DNA of 64,000 bases, from assembly GCA_964496575.1 (NCBI GenBank), contig CAZCAC010000002.1, positions 1-64,000 of the forward strand, read 5' to 3'. Shown in pieces: positions 1 through 8,502 of the stretch. A program made the position numbers and the translations under genes. The notes beneath the pieces were generated by a model. The model was not told the DNA's origin. It made no database searches and saw only the letters and a program-made list of their open reading frames with translations. Every line of letters starts with the position of its first letter. The stretch's first letter is position 1. The DNA comes from CAZCAC01 sp964496575 (GTDB lineage Bacteria > Planctomycetota > UBA1135 > GCA-002686595).

Positions 1-448
1 CAGAGCGATGACGGCCGTCGTCAGATTTCGGCGGATTCAGGCAGTCGTCGACACCCGGGTCGTCGGCGAGCAGAAACCGGAGGGGCTGACGAGGCAGCAT
101 GGCCTCGTAGACGGCTGTGATCTGGTGAGGGAGAGGTTCCACCAGAGATGTGTGGACCGCGAGAACGGGGTCGAAGAGGTGCGCGAGGCGGATGCGGTGC
201 GCCTCGGATACGAGCCGGAAGAGCTCTCCGTCGCCGTCGAAACTCCACGGTCGGCCTTCCTCGACGAGTTCTAGTTGCTCTTCGTCGTGGCGATATAGAA
301 GGACGTTCGCCACCTTGCCGGAAGGGTCCTTGTAGGTGAGCTCCAGAGCCTCCGAGCCGAACCACTGGACGCTAACGACCGTAACGGCGCAGTCGGAGGC
401 GATCCCTCTGACAGAGGCGTTCGGTTGAAGGTGTTCCAGTGCTGTCAT
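1..448 (-). pseudogene. N-terminal part of a SNF2-type defence-island helicase, sequence broken at Walker A; runs off the window
   Basis: The frame starts at ATG 448 and is open to the window edge (149 codons). It reads MTALEHLQPNASVRGI, then DGDGELFRLVSEAHRIRLAH, LFDPVLAVHTSLVEPLPHQI and RFLLADDPG. I recognise this as the typical N-terminus of the large SNF2/DEAD-like helicases found in phage-defence islands (DISARM DrmD-like and relatives). In the family DDPG is followed directly by AGKT (Walker A). Here it is followed by VDDCLNPPKSDDGRHRS, so the family sequence stops exactly at the P-loop and the product cannot be a normal ATPase. The start lies 2 nt after the stop of the HTH gene upstream, so the two were an operon. 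Either a deletion or rearrangement truncated the gene, or an assembly join lies here. Homology is from memory of the family and was not searched. Confidence 0.62.
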
Positions 449-450
449 GT

Positions 451-639
451 TCAGCTCTTCTTGCCGTTGCTTCCCCGAATCTGTTTGGCTGCCCAGGCGT
501 CGATGTCCCGTCGTCGGAATCTCCAGGAACCACCCGCCTTGAAGCCGGGCAGTTCCCCCTTCTGAGCGAGGCGGTAAACCGTCTTCTCGGAGAGCTGGAG
601 CAGCTCGGCAACTTGGGGAACGGTCATGTACTCCTCCAT
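451..639 (-). CDS. Excisionase-type helix-turn-helix DNA-binding protein
   Basis: A 62-residue protein, MEEYMTVPQVAELLQLSEKT at the start, followed by VYRLAQKGELPGFKAGGSWR and FRRRDIDAWAAKQIRG. This is the canonical excisionase/MerR-like winged HTH (HTH_17) layout: a helix-turn-helix at about residues 5-25, then a wing with the GFKxGGSWRFRRxDID signature. I start it at the internal ATG 639 rather than at an upstream start, because the domain begins there and the family is about 60-70 residues. It is immediately upstream of the helicase fragment with a 2-nt gap, so the two were probably co-transcribed. Such proteins often regulate or accompany integrated elements and defence operons. It could act as a recombination directionality factor or as a transcriptional regulator, and sequence alone does not decide. 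Confidence 0.85.
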   Translation of the reverse strand: MEEYMTVPQVAELLQLSEKTVYRLAQKGELPGFKAGGSWRFRRRDIDAWAAKQIRGSNGKKS

Positions 640-861
640 CAGGCGGTGGCTGTTGGGGCCGTTCGGAGGGTGGCAAAATTGGGCAGGAAAGTCCAAAGGT
701 GATCGGCGTCCCAAAATGGGGCGATGTCCTCCCCGCCGCGGAGGATCGGCCGGCTAGTGTCAGCCCTGCTCGACGGCGACGGGGCTGAGCCCCGAGGAGT
801 CTTCGCCGTGGTCGTGAGGCTCACCCGCGGCGGGCTCAGGCTCGGATCGTGCTCTGGAGAG

Positions 862-1236
862 TCAGCTCCCTCGCGGTCCGAATTCGGGGGCTGCCTCCGC
901 TGCATATCGAATCAGCCAGTCCTGGCACAAGCTGACTCCCTCGGGGGTGATTGTCGCGGGGGCGTGGACAAGGACTTCACCTTCAAGCTGCGACGGCTCT
1001 TCCGGTTTCATTAGCCGGACAATCTCGCAGAACGTGTCGGTCACCAAGTCACTCACGGCATCCTCGTCGCACTGGGCACGCGCGCGGAGATACAGAGCGC
1101 CTCCGACAAACGCCGTCGCCAATCTGTTGAGGCGCGACTCATGGTCTCTTGGATTCTCCGTGTCCTCCAACAGCCTCGCGCACTCCTCCCAGGCGTCCGC
1201 GATCTTCGAGGTCACTGATTCCAGAGCTTCGTCCAT
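862..1236 (-). CDS. Small acidic protein of unknown function
   Basis: A 124-residue product beginning MDEALESVTSKIADAWEECA. I chose ATG 1236 because a strong Shine-Dalgarno (GAAGGAGAA) lies 8 nt upstream, which also argues that this is a real gene. The protein is acidic and mostly helical in character, with no signal peptide or TM segment. I recognise no domain. The C-terminal third (VLVHAPATITPEGVSLCQDW) may be a small beta-alpha unit. It lies between the excisionase-like gene and the HU-like pair on the same strand, with gaps of 222 and 165 bp, so it is probably part of the same accessory island. Function is unknown. Confidence 0.6.
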   Translation of the reverse strand: MDEALESVTSKIADAWEECARLLEDTENPRDHESRLNRLATAFVGGALYLRARAQCDEDAVSDLVTDTFCEIVRLMKPEEPSQLEGEVLVHAPATITPEGVSLCQDWLIRYAAEAAPEFGPRGS

Positions 1237-1401
1237 TACCCGTTCTCCTTCGTGGTTGCATGAAGAGTGGCGTATCAACGCTTGTCCCGACTGGGCGGTT
1301 CACAGGCCTTCTGGCGGCTGGGACGGCAGAAAGGCGGGGGTGTCCAATACAAAGGACGTGTAGAGGCGACTTCGCACACCTTACGGCACCACATGCCCTC
1401 A

Positions 1402-2166
1402 CTATGGGCCGAATTCCCTCCAGCCTTCGAGCCCATCCAAGATCGAACGGTCCTGCGCTTCGATCCTCGCACGAAACGCTTCCATCGCCTTGGGTAGGAG
1501 AGAGATTCGTCCCCTACGCCGCCGCCTGTGAGCCTGGAGGGCGCGGTTCTGAGCGTCTCCCAGCCCGCAGTTGAACAGGACGTGGTTGCTGAACGGCGGA
1601 CTGGCTTGGATCCGAGGGACGACCTCCGCAATTCCGCGCTCCGTACGCCACGGCCCCGCGACAAAGAATCCCGGGAAGCGAACGACTTGGCCGTTGGCGA
1701 CCTCGTCCCCGACGGCCTCCGCGAAGAAGCTCAGTGCACGAGCGACGCTGTGCTGGCTCGCGTGCATGCGCTCCGCCACAAAGGCTACGACGCGCTCGAA
1801 CGACCGTGCGTACTTGCGGCGCAGGAAGGGGACCTTGAGGGGTGCCAGGGCCATTCGTTGGTAGGCCTCTCGGCTTCGCCGTACCTTTCTCTTCGAGAAT
1901 CGAGCGAGGTCGTACTCCGCCCGGCGGCGCACTGCCTGGAAGTGATCCTGCATGTCACAGACCTGGCTGCGACCGAGGGCTCGGCAGGCCAGAACGACGT
2001 AGCGCCCGACCGAGAGACCGGCCTGCCCGGCGAGGAATGAGATGAGTTCTCGCTCGCATGCGCTGGTCCGAATGGTGAGGGTTTGGTCGAGCCGCTCGAT
2101 GGCGACAGGCTCCTCCTGTTGACCATCGTCCCCGAAAGCTGAGCTACTAATCCTGGGGCTCGTCAT
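1402..2166 (-). CDS. Putative DNA-binding protein: ribbon-helix-helix-like N-terminus plus HU/IHF-like segment
   Basis: A 254-residue protein started at ATG 2166 (MTSPRISSSAFG), overlapping the upstream gene by 20 nt. Residues about 35-65 (TLTIRTSACERELISFLAGQ, then AGLSVGRYVVLACRAL) resemble the RHH/MobC-type dimerisation unit seen in plasmid and ICE DNA-binding proteins. Residues about 135-175 (SVARALSFFAEAVGDEVANG, then QVVRFPGFFVAGPW) resemble the HU/IHF pattern of a helix, a GxxVRFPGF turn and a beta arm. The C-terminus is Arg-rich (HRRRRRGRISLL). The overlap with the next HU-like gene suggests translational coupling. Family assignment is by pattern only. It may be an architectural protein of a mobile element. 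Confidence 0.55.
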   Translation of the reverse strand: MTSPRISSSAFGDDGQQEEPVAIERLDQTLTIRTSACERELISFLAGQAGLSVGRYVVLACRALGRSQVCDMQDHFQAVRRRAEYDLARFSKRKVRRSREAYQRMALAPLKVPFLRRKYARSFERVVAFVAERMHASQHSVARALSFFAEAVGDEVANGQVVRFPGFFVAGPWRTERGIAEVVPRIQASPPFSNHVLFNCGLGDAQNRALQAHRRRRRGRISLLPKAMEAFRARIEAQDRSILDGLEGWREFGP

Positions 2167-2527
2167 GGTCTTCGTCAGGGGGGCCGAAGATCCCCTCCAT
2201 CGTGACGTGATCGGGAGGAAGGGGGTCATCCACTTCGAGCTGGAAGCCACCGTCCGGGATGAAGATTGGAGTACGACGACAGGGACCATGACCGTTCAAG
2301 CCGCCGTCGTAGATGGGCTCAAGGGCCGTCGTGAAGGTCCCGAGCGGGGGGAGCGAGACTGGCCTTCCGGTAGCAACGTTTGCGGCGAGCCGTTCGAGGA
2401 AACTGAATAGCGCGATGAGGAACTCTCCCTCTTCGCGTCTGGACTTGTCTCCCACCGCGTAGTCGACGCAATCGACGAATGCGTCGAACTCGGGACTCGG
2501 CGGTATGTCAGGGATCGTGAATCTCAT
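2147..2527 (-). CDS. Small HU/IHF-like protein
   Basis: A 126-residue product, MRFTIPDIPPSPEFDAFVDC at the start. The start ATG 2527 has an excellent Shine-Dalgarno (AGGAGG) 8 nt upstream. Residues about 38-70 (FLIALFSFLERLAANVATGR, then PVSLPPLGTFTTAL) match the HU/IHF signature of a helix followed by GxxVxLPxxGTF. The Pro-rich, acidic C-terminus differs from true HU. It overlaps the downstream HU-like gene by 20 nt, so the two products are probably made together and may pair. The start codon also overlaps the stop of the large upstream reading frame by 4 nt. Confidence in the gene is good, in the fold moderate. Confidence 0.65.
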   Translation of the reverse strand: MRFTIPDIPPSPEFDAFVDCVDYAVGDKSRREEGEFLIALFSFLERLAANVATGRPVSLPPLGTFTTALEPIYDGGLNGHGPCRRTPIFIPDGGFQLEVDDPLPPDHVTMEGIFGPPDEDHDEPQD

Positions 2528-5076
2528 CGCGTGATCCTCCTGGGCGCCACGGCGGCGAAAGCCGCGCACGCCACCGATGATCCGAGAACACGATCCTGGT
2601 TCGCCGCGTACGGAGCCGTTGATCGAGGCCGAGTGTGCGGACCCCAAGGGTCGGGTCGCCGGCGCTCAAGCACCGATAGGAGTTCTGTCAGTTCTGTCGA
2701 TTGTCGATGTGCTCCGCTGCCTGCTACGAGCCTGCCTTGGCATCGCTCACCGGGAAGCCGGCTGCGCCCCCCAACTAACCTCTCCGCTAACACCCCCCCT
2801 CGAAGTCCGCCCAAATCGGCCGCTGTGGGCCGTAGGGCGCGGAGGGAGTGTCGCTTCGCAAACCGGAGCACCACCCCCCGCGCATCGCTCGCGACGAGCT
2901 CGAGCACCGCAGGTTCCGGCGGCGCCTGTTCGGAGGCCTCGGCGGCGTTGTCGACCTTGGGCGTGCCCGTCACCAGGTCGACCAGACACCCCTCCGGCAG
3001 GTCCAGGCGAAAGGCTCCCTCCTCGTCACTCGTGGCTCTCGTCAGCACCGCCGCCGGCACCCGCGCCGCGCCGCTCAGGTAGGCCAGGACCTGCACACCG
3101 GCGGCCGGCTGCCCCTCCGCGTCCTCGACCCTCCCGGTCATGGATACTAGCTCGCGCAGCTCCAGCACGACGTCGGTGTCGCCAGCGCGCGCGGTGACGG
3201 GGCGGCTGGCTCCAAGGTGGGCGTCCGGGTTGTACCAGTTGTAGGACGCCACGATGGTGAACAGCTCGACCACGCCCATCTCCCCGGTCACACCGAACAG
3301 CTCGAAGTGCCCGCCCGCGCCGGACGTCGCGCGGATCCGCGGCTGGTCCTTCCCCCCGGCCACCTGGACGAAGACGCCGACGGCGGGCGAGCCGTCGGGA
3401 GTACAGACGACGCCGGTGATCGGGTCGCCGAGATCGAGGGTCAGCTCGACGCCCACGACCTGTCCGCCCTCCGGCAACTTCACGGTCTCCTCGGCCCTGG
3501 ACCCGGGTCGGCCGGGGACCGTCGCCGTCACCTGGAGCTCACCCCCCGGCAAGTCGGCGAAGTGGAAGCGCCCCTGCGTGTCAGTGCGCGAATGCCGGAC
3601 CGCCGTCACCCAGGTCTTCTTCAGGGCCTCCGTGTCCGGACGGAAGCGACCGAGGTCCTCGTTCGCGCCCCGCAGCTTGACCAGGTGGTCGGGGATCGGG
3701 GTCCCGGTCTGCGCCCTCACGATCCCCTCGATGCGCCCGCCGGGGTGCAGCACGAGGTCGCCGTAATCGATCCGCTCCCGGTCCCCCTCATCGGCGGGGA
3801 AGTCGTAGACCCGCGTGCCGTACCCGTCCTTCCGGAGGAAGAGCTGGTGATCGATCAGCAAGTGCAGGCTGGTCAGCTCGAAGCGTCCGTCGGGCCCCGT
3901 GACCGAGGACTCCCAGTCCGAACGGGACACGCCCTCCACCTTTTTGGATCCGACGCCGGCGACGTAGACGCCCTCGATCGGGGCGCCGCCCTCGTCGACA
4001 ACCCGTCCCGTCGCGATCCGTGCCGGATGGAGAACGAAGTCCAGCCGGGTGTCCTGGGCCAGCTCCGCCTCCCCGAGCTTCTTCCGCTCGTTGCCGTGGC
4101 CCTCCGCACGGACCCGGAGATCGCCGAGGTCGCGGCGCTTGGCCCCGCCGAGCCCGACCATCTCGTACCACCCGTGCACGTCCGTGAGCACGGACCGATG
4201 GAAGGAGGCCCCCAGGCCGACCTCGGCGCCGGCGATCGGGCCCCCCAGCGGGTCGCTGACGACGCCGTGGATTCGGACGCCGGCTTCCAGGGCCAGGTCC
4301 AGCCGGGCGCGCACGCCCGCGCGCAGCTCGATCCTCTTCGACGGGGGAGGAGCCGCGTCGCGCGGCGTGATATCCACGGTGAGAAGGCCCGGCTGCAGGT
4401 CCTCGAAAAGGAAGCGGCCGCCGATGTCCGTGCGCGCGCGGCACTGCTCGACCCGCCGGCTGTCCCGGCCGAGCACCAGGGCGCCCTCGACCGGCGAGCC
4501 GTCCGACACGCGCGTCAGGACGCCCTCGAGGATCGCCGCAGCCGTGAGCCGCAGCTCGACGTCGTCCCCCGCGAAGAGGTGGTCGCGCCGGGCGGTGGCG
4601 TGATCGCTGGCGCTGGCCTCCACGTCGAGCGGCACGGCCGTCGGGACGGCGACCTCGAAGCGCCCCTCGGCGTCGGTCACGGCCGTAACGACGGGCTGGC
4701 GTGAGTCGCGTTCCTCGGTGTCGGGGATCCAGAACTCGCTGTGCGGGCGACGCGTGATCGTCACGGTCGCACCGGGGAGGGGCGAGCCGAGCACGTCGCT
4801 CACGACCCGTCCCCGCAGCACGGCATCCCGCCCGGCGGCTGAGGTTCGGGGCTCCTCGACCTCACGGACGACCTCGGTGCGCCCCTCGCTCACCCCCCCG
4901 GCAAATGCCAGGTCCTGGTCCCCTTCGGCGCCCGACGCGAGTGGCTCCGTCGGACCCTGCTGGGGGGTCGTGAGGCCGGGTGACGGCGCGTCCGGCCCTA
5001 CCATGACGAGCCAGCCGACCACGGCGAGGAGTGCCACGGCGGTCAGGGCCAGGAGCATCGGACGGCGGGAGCCCAT
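2524..5076 (-). CDS. TM-anchored protein with multiple carboxypeptidase-regulatory-like beta-sandwich domains
   Basis: An 850-residue protein started at ATG 5076 (MGSRRPMLLALTAVALLAVV). A single N-terminal TM segment is at about residues 5-25, followed by a Pro/Gly/Glu-rich linker. Then come about eight repeats of the carboxypeptidase regulatory-like (CarboxypepD_reg / SpaA-like) sandwich. Each repeat is recognised by GxVxDxxGxPxxGAxV, then TDxxGRFxxxxLxxG, for example RGRVVSDVLGSPLPGATVTI and TDAEGRFEVAVP. The protein is likely anchored in the inner membrane with its bulk outside. After about residue 740 the repeat pattern stops and the remaining roughly 110 residues (from RFAKRHSLRALRPT on) look unlike coding sequence, so a frameshift or truncation near position 2860 is likely and the true C-terminus is uncertain. 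It is divergent from the K+ channel gene with 262 bp between. Function is unknown. Confidence 0.8.
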   Translation of the reverse strand: MGSRRPMLLALTAVALLAVVGWLVMVGPDAPSPGLTTPQQGPTEPLASGAEGDQDLAFAGGVSEGRTEVVREVEEPRTSAAGRDAVLRGRVVSDVLGSPLPGATVTITRRPHSEFWIPDTEERDSRQPVVTAVTDAEGRFEVAVPTAVPLDVEASASDHATARRDHLFAGDDVELRLTAAAILEGVLTRVSDGSPVEGALVLGRDSRRVEQCRARTDIGGRFLFEDLQPGLLTVDITPRDAAPPPSKRIELRAGVRARLDLALEAGVRIHGVVSDPLGGPIAGAEVGLGASFHRSVLTDVHGWYEMVGLGGAKRRDLGDLRVRAEGHGNERKKLGEAELAQDTRLDFVLHPARIATGRVVDEGGAPIEGVYVAGVGSKKVEGVSRSDWESSVTGPDGRFELTSLHLLIDHQLFLRKDGYGTRVYDFPADEGDRERIDYGDLVLHPGGRIEGIVRAQTGTPIPDHLVKLRGANEDLGRFRPDTEALKKTWVTAVRHSRTDTQGRFHFADLPGGELQVTATVPGRPGSRAEETVKLPEGGQVVGVELTLDLGDPITGVVCTPDGSPAVGVFVQVAGGKDQPRIRATSGAGGHFELFGVTGEMGVVELFTIVASYNWYNPDAHLGASRPVTARAGDTDVVLELRELVSMTGRVEDAEGQPAAGVQVLAYLSGAARVPAAVLTRATSDEEGAFRLDLPEGCLVDLVTGTPKVDNAAEASEQAPPEPAVLELVASDARGVVLRFAKRHSLRALRPTAADLGGLRGGVLAERLVGGRSRLPGERCQGRLVAGSGAHRQSTELTELLSVLERRRPDPWGPHTRPRSTAPYAANQDRVLGSSVACAAFAAVAPRRITR

Positions 5077-5338
5077 GGCCCTACTGTAGTGTGCCGGCCG
5101 TCCGGGTACGCCGATCTGTCGTGGATGTACAGCTGGCTGTTGTGAATGGCCGCCAGTCCATTGGGGCCCTGGAGCTATACTCTCCGGCGCATGCCCCTCG
5201 CTGCCGGCCGGTCTCTCTCCTTCCACGAACTCCTCGACCCCCTCGGGGTCAGAGCGAATTGGGCAGCCCGAACCACAGCGCGAACGACCTGAGCGACTAC
5301 TCGTGAAGGTTGCGCGCTAGAATACCTGCGCACGAGCC

Positions 5339-7036
5339 TTGAAGTTTTTAGGAGCACAACTCTCGTACCTGCTCAGCCAGAGGCAGCTTCGTCAGAACCT
5401 GTCCGCGCTCCTCAAGTACTTCGTGCTGCTGACAGCCGTCATCTTGGTCTACGCCGTCGGCTTCCACTTTCTCATGGCGTACGAGGGGCAGGAGCACTCC
5501 TGGCTCACGGGGTTCTACTGGGCGCTCACGGTCATGAGCACCCTCGGCTTCGGGGACATCACCTTCCACACCGACCTCGGTCGTATCTTCAGCATCCTCG
5601 TCCTCCTGACCGGGGTCGTGATGCTCCTCATCGTCCTTCCCTTCGCCTTCATCCGCTTCTTCTACGCGCCGTGGCTCGAGGCGCAGCTCAACACGCGGGC
5701 GCCGCGAGCCGTACCGGAAGGCACCAGTGGACACGTGGTCATCTGCAAGTACGACCCGGTCGGGCGCGATCTCATCGAGCGCCTGCGCCTGATGCAGATC
5801 CCGACCTTCCTCCTGGAGAAGGACCCCGCCAAGGCGGCCGAGCACTTCGCGGACGGCGTATCCGTCATCGCGGGCAATCCGGAGTCGCCAGCGACCTGGG
5901 GCGCGCTCCGGGTCCACCAGATCCGTTCCATAGTCGCCAACAGTGAGGACGCCCGCAACTGCAACATCACGCTCACCGTCCGTCAGGAATCTGCGGAGGT
6001 GCCGGTCATCGCCACGGTCGACAACGAGCACTCCATCGACATCCTCGAGCTCGCCGGCGCCACCGAGGTCTTGCCGCTAAAGCAGCGACTCGGTGAGGCG
6101 CTCGCCAACCGCGTCAACGCCGGTCACGCCGAGGCTCACATCGTCGGCGAGTTCCGCGACCTGATCATCGCCGAGTTCGCGGTGCACAAGACGCCGTTCG
6201 TGGGGCGGACCATCCGGGACTCGCAGCTTCGCCAGTTCACGGGGGTCAGCGTGGTGGGCGTGTGGGAGCGGGGCCGTTTCGAGGCCGCTCGGCCAGATCA
6301 GCGACTCTCCGAGTTCAGCGTCCCCGTAGTGGTCGGGACCCAGGAGCAGCTCTTCGAGCTCAATGCGCTCCTCGTCATCTACCACACCAACTACAGCCCC
6401 ACCTTGGTCATCGGCGGGGGGAAGGTCGGCTGTGCGGCCGCCGCCAGCCTGAAGGCGCGCGGTGTTCCCGTCCACATCATCGAGCGCAGCGAATCGCTCG
6501 CAGGTCAGCTCACGGGAGTCGCCGACCAGGTCATCGCGGCCGACGCTGCCGACGGCGAGGCCCTGCTCGGCGCCGGCCTGGCCGAGGCGCCCGCGGTCAT
6601 CCTCTCCACCAACGACGACAGCATCAACATCTACCTCACCGTCTACTGCCGTCGTCTGAACCCGGACCTCCGCATCATCAGCCGCGTCACCCACGACGAG
6701 AACCTGGAGGCGATCCACCGCGCCGGCGCGGACTTCGTCCTGAGCTACTCGTCGCTCGGCGTCGAGTCGGTGGTGTCACTCCTGCAAGGGCGCGAGCTCA
6801 TGATGTTGGGTGCCGGCGTCGAGCTCTTCCAGGTCGACGTTCCCGCTGATTTCGCCGACAAGAGCCTCGCGGAGAGCGGGATCGGGGCGCGCACGGGACT
6901 CAACGTGATCGCCGTGCAGCACGATGGCACGATCGTCCCCAATCCGCCGGGGATCTTTGTTCTGCCCGCCGACGGCGAGCTCCTCATGATCGGCACTCAA
7001 GATCAGAGGCAGGAGTTCATGCGGCTCTTTCGCTGA
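5339..7036 (+). CDS. Potassium channel with two RCK (TrkA-N/TrkA-C) domains
   Basis: A 565-residue protein. TM1 is at about residues 25-47, followed by a pore loop with selectivity filter TLGFGD at 68-73 and TM2 at about 82-108. Two cytoplasmic RCK modules follow, at about 130-345 and 350-560. The first nucleotide-binding site is degenerate (VVICKYDPVGRDLI, without the usual GxGxxG). The second is conventional (LVIGGGKVGCAAAA). Known members are tetrameric or dimer-of-dimer K+ channels gated by nucleotides or ions, and this one should conduct K+ across the inner membrane. The start is TTG 5339. No ATG precedes TM1, since the first internal ATG falls after TM1. The gene is single, divergent from the beta-sandwich gene at 2524-5076. 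Confidence 0.9.
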   Translation: MKFLGAQLSYLLSQRQLRQNLSALLKYFVLLTAVILVYAVGFHFLMAYEGQEHSWLTGFYWALTVMSTLGFGDITFHTDLGRIFSILVLLTGVVMLLIVLPFAFIRFFYAPWLEAQLNTRAPRAVPEGTSGHVVICKYDPVGRDLIERLRLMQIPTFLLEKDPAKAAEHFADGVSVIAGNPESPATWGALRVHQIRSIVANSEDARNCNITLTVRQESAEVPVIATVDNEHSIDILELAGATEVLPLKQRLGEALANRVNAGHAEAHIVGEFRDLIIAEFAVHKTPFVGRTIRDSQLRQFTGVSVVGVWERGRFEAARPDQRLSEFSVPVVVGTQEQLFELNALLVIYHTNYSPTLVIGGGKVGCAAAASLKARGVPVHIIERSESLAGQLTGVADQVIAADAADGEALLGAGLAEAPAVILSTNDDSINIYLTVYCRRLNPDLRIISRVTHDENLEAIHRAGADFVLSYSSLGVESVVSLLQGRELMMLGAGVELFQVDVPADFADKSLAESGIGARTGLNVIAVQHDGTIVPNPPGIFVLPADGELLMIGTQDQRQEFMRLFR

Positions 7037-7442
7037 ACCTGAGGGTCTCCCCGTTGCCGGGCCAGTGGGCAATTGGGCGGTTGCAGTGAGTCTGCTCTGT
7101 CTTCCCCTCCCCAGGGAAACGGAACCAGAGGGAAGCCACCCGAGCGGGAGGCCGAGTCGCTGGCGTGCCTGAATCACTCGAACGTGGCGCAGTGCCTGGG
7201 CCCAACAGCCGCGCAGAGAGGATCTCTGTCCCCAGCGAGACGGCGTCGGAGTCGATCTCTCGCGTGCTCTTTCGCGGCCCAATCGTCCCCAATGGGCAAT
7301 CCTGGGCCGTCAACTTGAGTGCCACTCAAGTGCCACGCTCCTGGTCCACTCCAGTCCACTTCGCGGACAGTTCGCCAGCTCAAGTTCCCAAACCGGGGGA
7401 CACAGGTTCGAAACCTGCCGGGCGCGCCAGGGGGATCGATAA
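7037..7442. other. Intergenic region of 406 bp with a tRNA 3' end
   Basis: I see no credible gene here. It contains a short direct repeat (GTGCCACTC then AAGTGCCAC near 7319-7338) and, near its right end, the tRNA-Arg-like 3' end listed separately. No clear terminator follows the K+ channel gene. Confidence 0.5.
7398..7429 (+). other. 3' end of a tRNA-Arg-like gene (possible attachment-site remnant)
   Basis: The sequence reads as a T arm (CAGG TTCGAAA CCTG) followed by CGGGCGC, a discriminator G and an encoded CCA ending at 7429. This closely resembles the 3' end of bacterial tRNA-Arg genes, which end in TCCTGCCGGGCGC plus NCCA. The matching 5' acceptor strand (GCGCCCG) is not present within about 120 bp upstream, and no D arm or anticodon arm can be folded, so this is not a complete tRNA gene. 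Tyrosine-recombinase elements commonly use tRNA 3' ends as att sites and leave such fragments behind. Confidence 0.5.
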
Positions 7443-8363
7443 CTACGCGGCCCCCGCATCGAGGAATCGCGCGAAGCGAGCCTCCAGCAGATCTCGGTCC
7501 GGTCGGAGTGTCTCCCGGGCCGGGATCAGTATCCGCTGCCCTTCGAAGCCCTGAAGACCATGCCGGAGCATCGGGCCGTCCTCTTCCCTGAGCACATCCG
7601 GCCGGATCCGGACCAGCAGATCGGGCCCGATTCCAAGCACATCCTGATCGAACGCAGCGTGGTGGAGCTTGCAGAGGGCGAGACCATTGGACACGACGGG
7701 CCTGCCCCCAGGATCCGCATCAGGGACTATGTGGGCCGCATCGAGCAGCTCCGAGTGCTTCAAGCGGCACAGAGCGCAGCGCTCACGATAAGCGCGAAGC
7801 ACGCGAGTCCGAAATGCCTGCTGGTGCAAGCGCTGCCGAGTCGTGGTCGTGATGTATCTCCTTCTCGGATCCTCGGCGGTGTCGTGAGCCACGTCGGCAG
7901 TCGTGACCAGGAATTGTGCGTCGTCGATCGCCACCTCGAAGGTCAGCCTCCCCGAATCGTCACCGACGATGAAGACCGGCCACGTGGCGAAGTACTCAGC
8001 CTTGACGACCCCATGAAAGTAGATCAAAGGCCTCCGCTCCTGCATCGCGCGGCGCAGACGAACGTTCTCATGATGATTCGGGTCCGTTCCCCGGTACCTG
8101 TACCGCAGGATCGTACCATCAGCCGCAAAGCCATCTTCATAGATGGGGTCATGATCAGGGGATGGAGGCGCCGTCGTGATCGACAGAGGAAAGTCGCACG
8201 CCTTCGGCTTGAAGATCCCCTGGATACCTTTCAATCGAATCCGAGTTCCCTCGAAATGGAATCCCGCCCGCAGCAATCTGGCGGGAAGCACTTCGCCATG
8301 GCGATCGACCAGTGAACGAAGGTAATCGAAGGCAGCGAGCCGGATCGATAGATCTCGGTCCAT
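7443..8363 (-). CDS. HNH endonuclease
   Basis: A 306-residue protein started at ATG 8363 (MDRDLSIRLAAFDYLRSLVD). An AGGA Shine-Dalgarno-like sequence precedes this ATG, and ATG 8372 is an alternative. The C-terminal third is a clear HNH nuclease domain: CALCRLKH (first Cys pair), LLDAAHIVPDADPGG (the A-H-I motif), then SNGLALCKLHHAAFDQDVLG with the catalytic and metal-binding HH. The N-terminal 170 residues look like the beta-rich recognition domain (SRA-like) that accompanies such nucleases in putative restriction endonucleases, for example PLIYFHGVVKAEYFATWPVF. No methyltransferase is adjacent, so it may be a modification-dependent or solitary restriction enzyme. It sits beside the tRNA 3' fragment, consistent with an integrated cargo gene. 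Confidence 0.82.
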   Translation of the reverse strand: MDRDLSIRLAAFDYLRSLVDRHGEVLPARLLRAGFHFEGTRIRLKGIQGIFKPKACDFPLSITTAPPSPDHDPIYEDGFAADGTILRYRYRGTDPNHHENVRLRRAMQERRPLIYFHGVVKAEYFATWPVFIVGDDSGRLTFEVAIDDAQFLVTTADVAHDTAEDPRRRYITTTTRQRLHQQAFRTRVLRAYRERCALCRLKHSELLDAAHIVPDADPGGRPVVSNGLALCKLHHAAFDQDVLGIGPDLLVRIRPDVLREEDGPMLRHGLQGFEGQRILIPARETLRPDRDLLEARFARFLDAGAA

Positions 8364-8502
8364 CAGGTGCATCCTACGCGTCAATCACCGCGAAGGCGAG
8401 AACTCCTACCCTCGCCCCGCCCCGCTGGCGGCATCCGAACACGCATTGTAGAGTCCCCCGAGCATCCACACCCCCCGTCGACCCCAACCCTCAAAGCTCT
8501 CC

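Noticed and set aside
7330..7429. Possible complete tRNA gene
   Set aside because: Only the T arm, acceptor 3' strand and CCA fit. No 5' acceptor strand, D arm or anticodon arm could be folded upstream.
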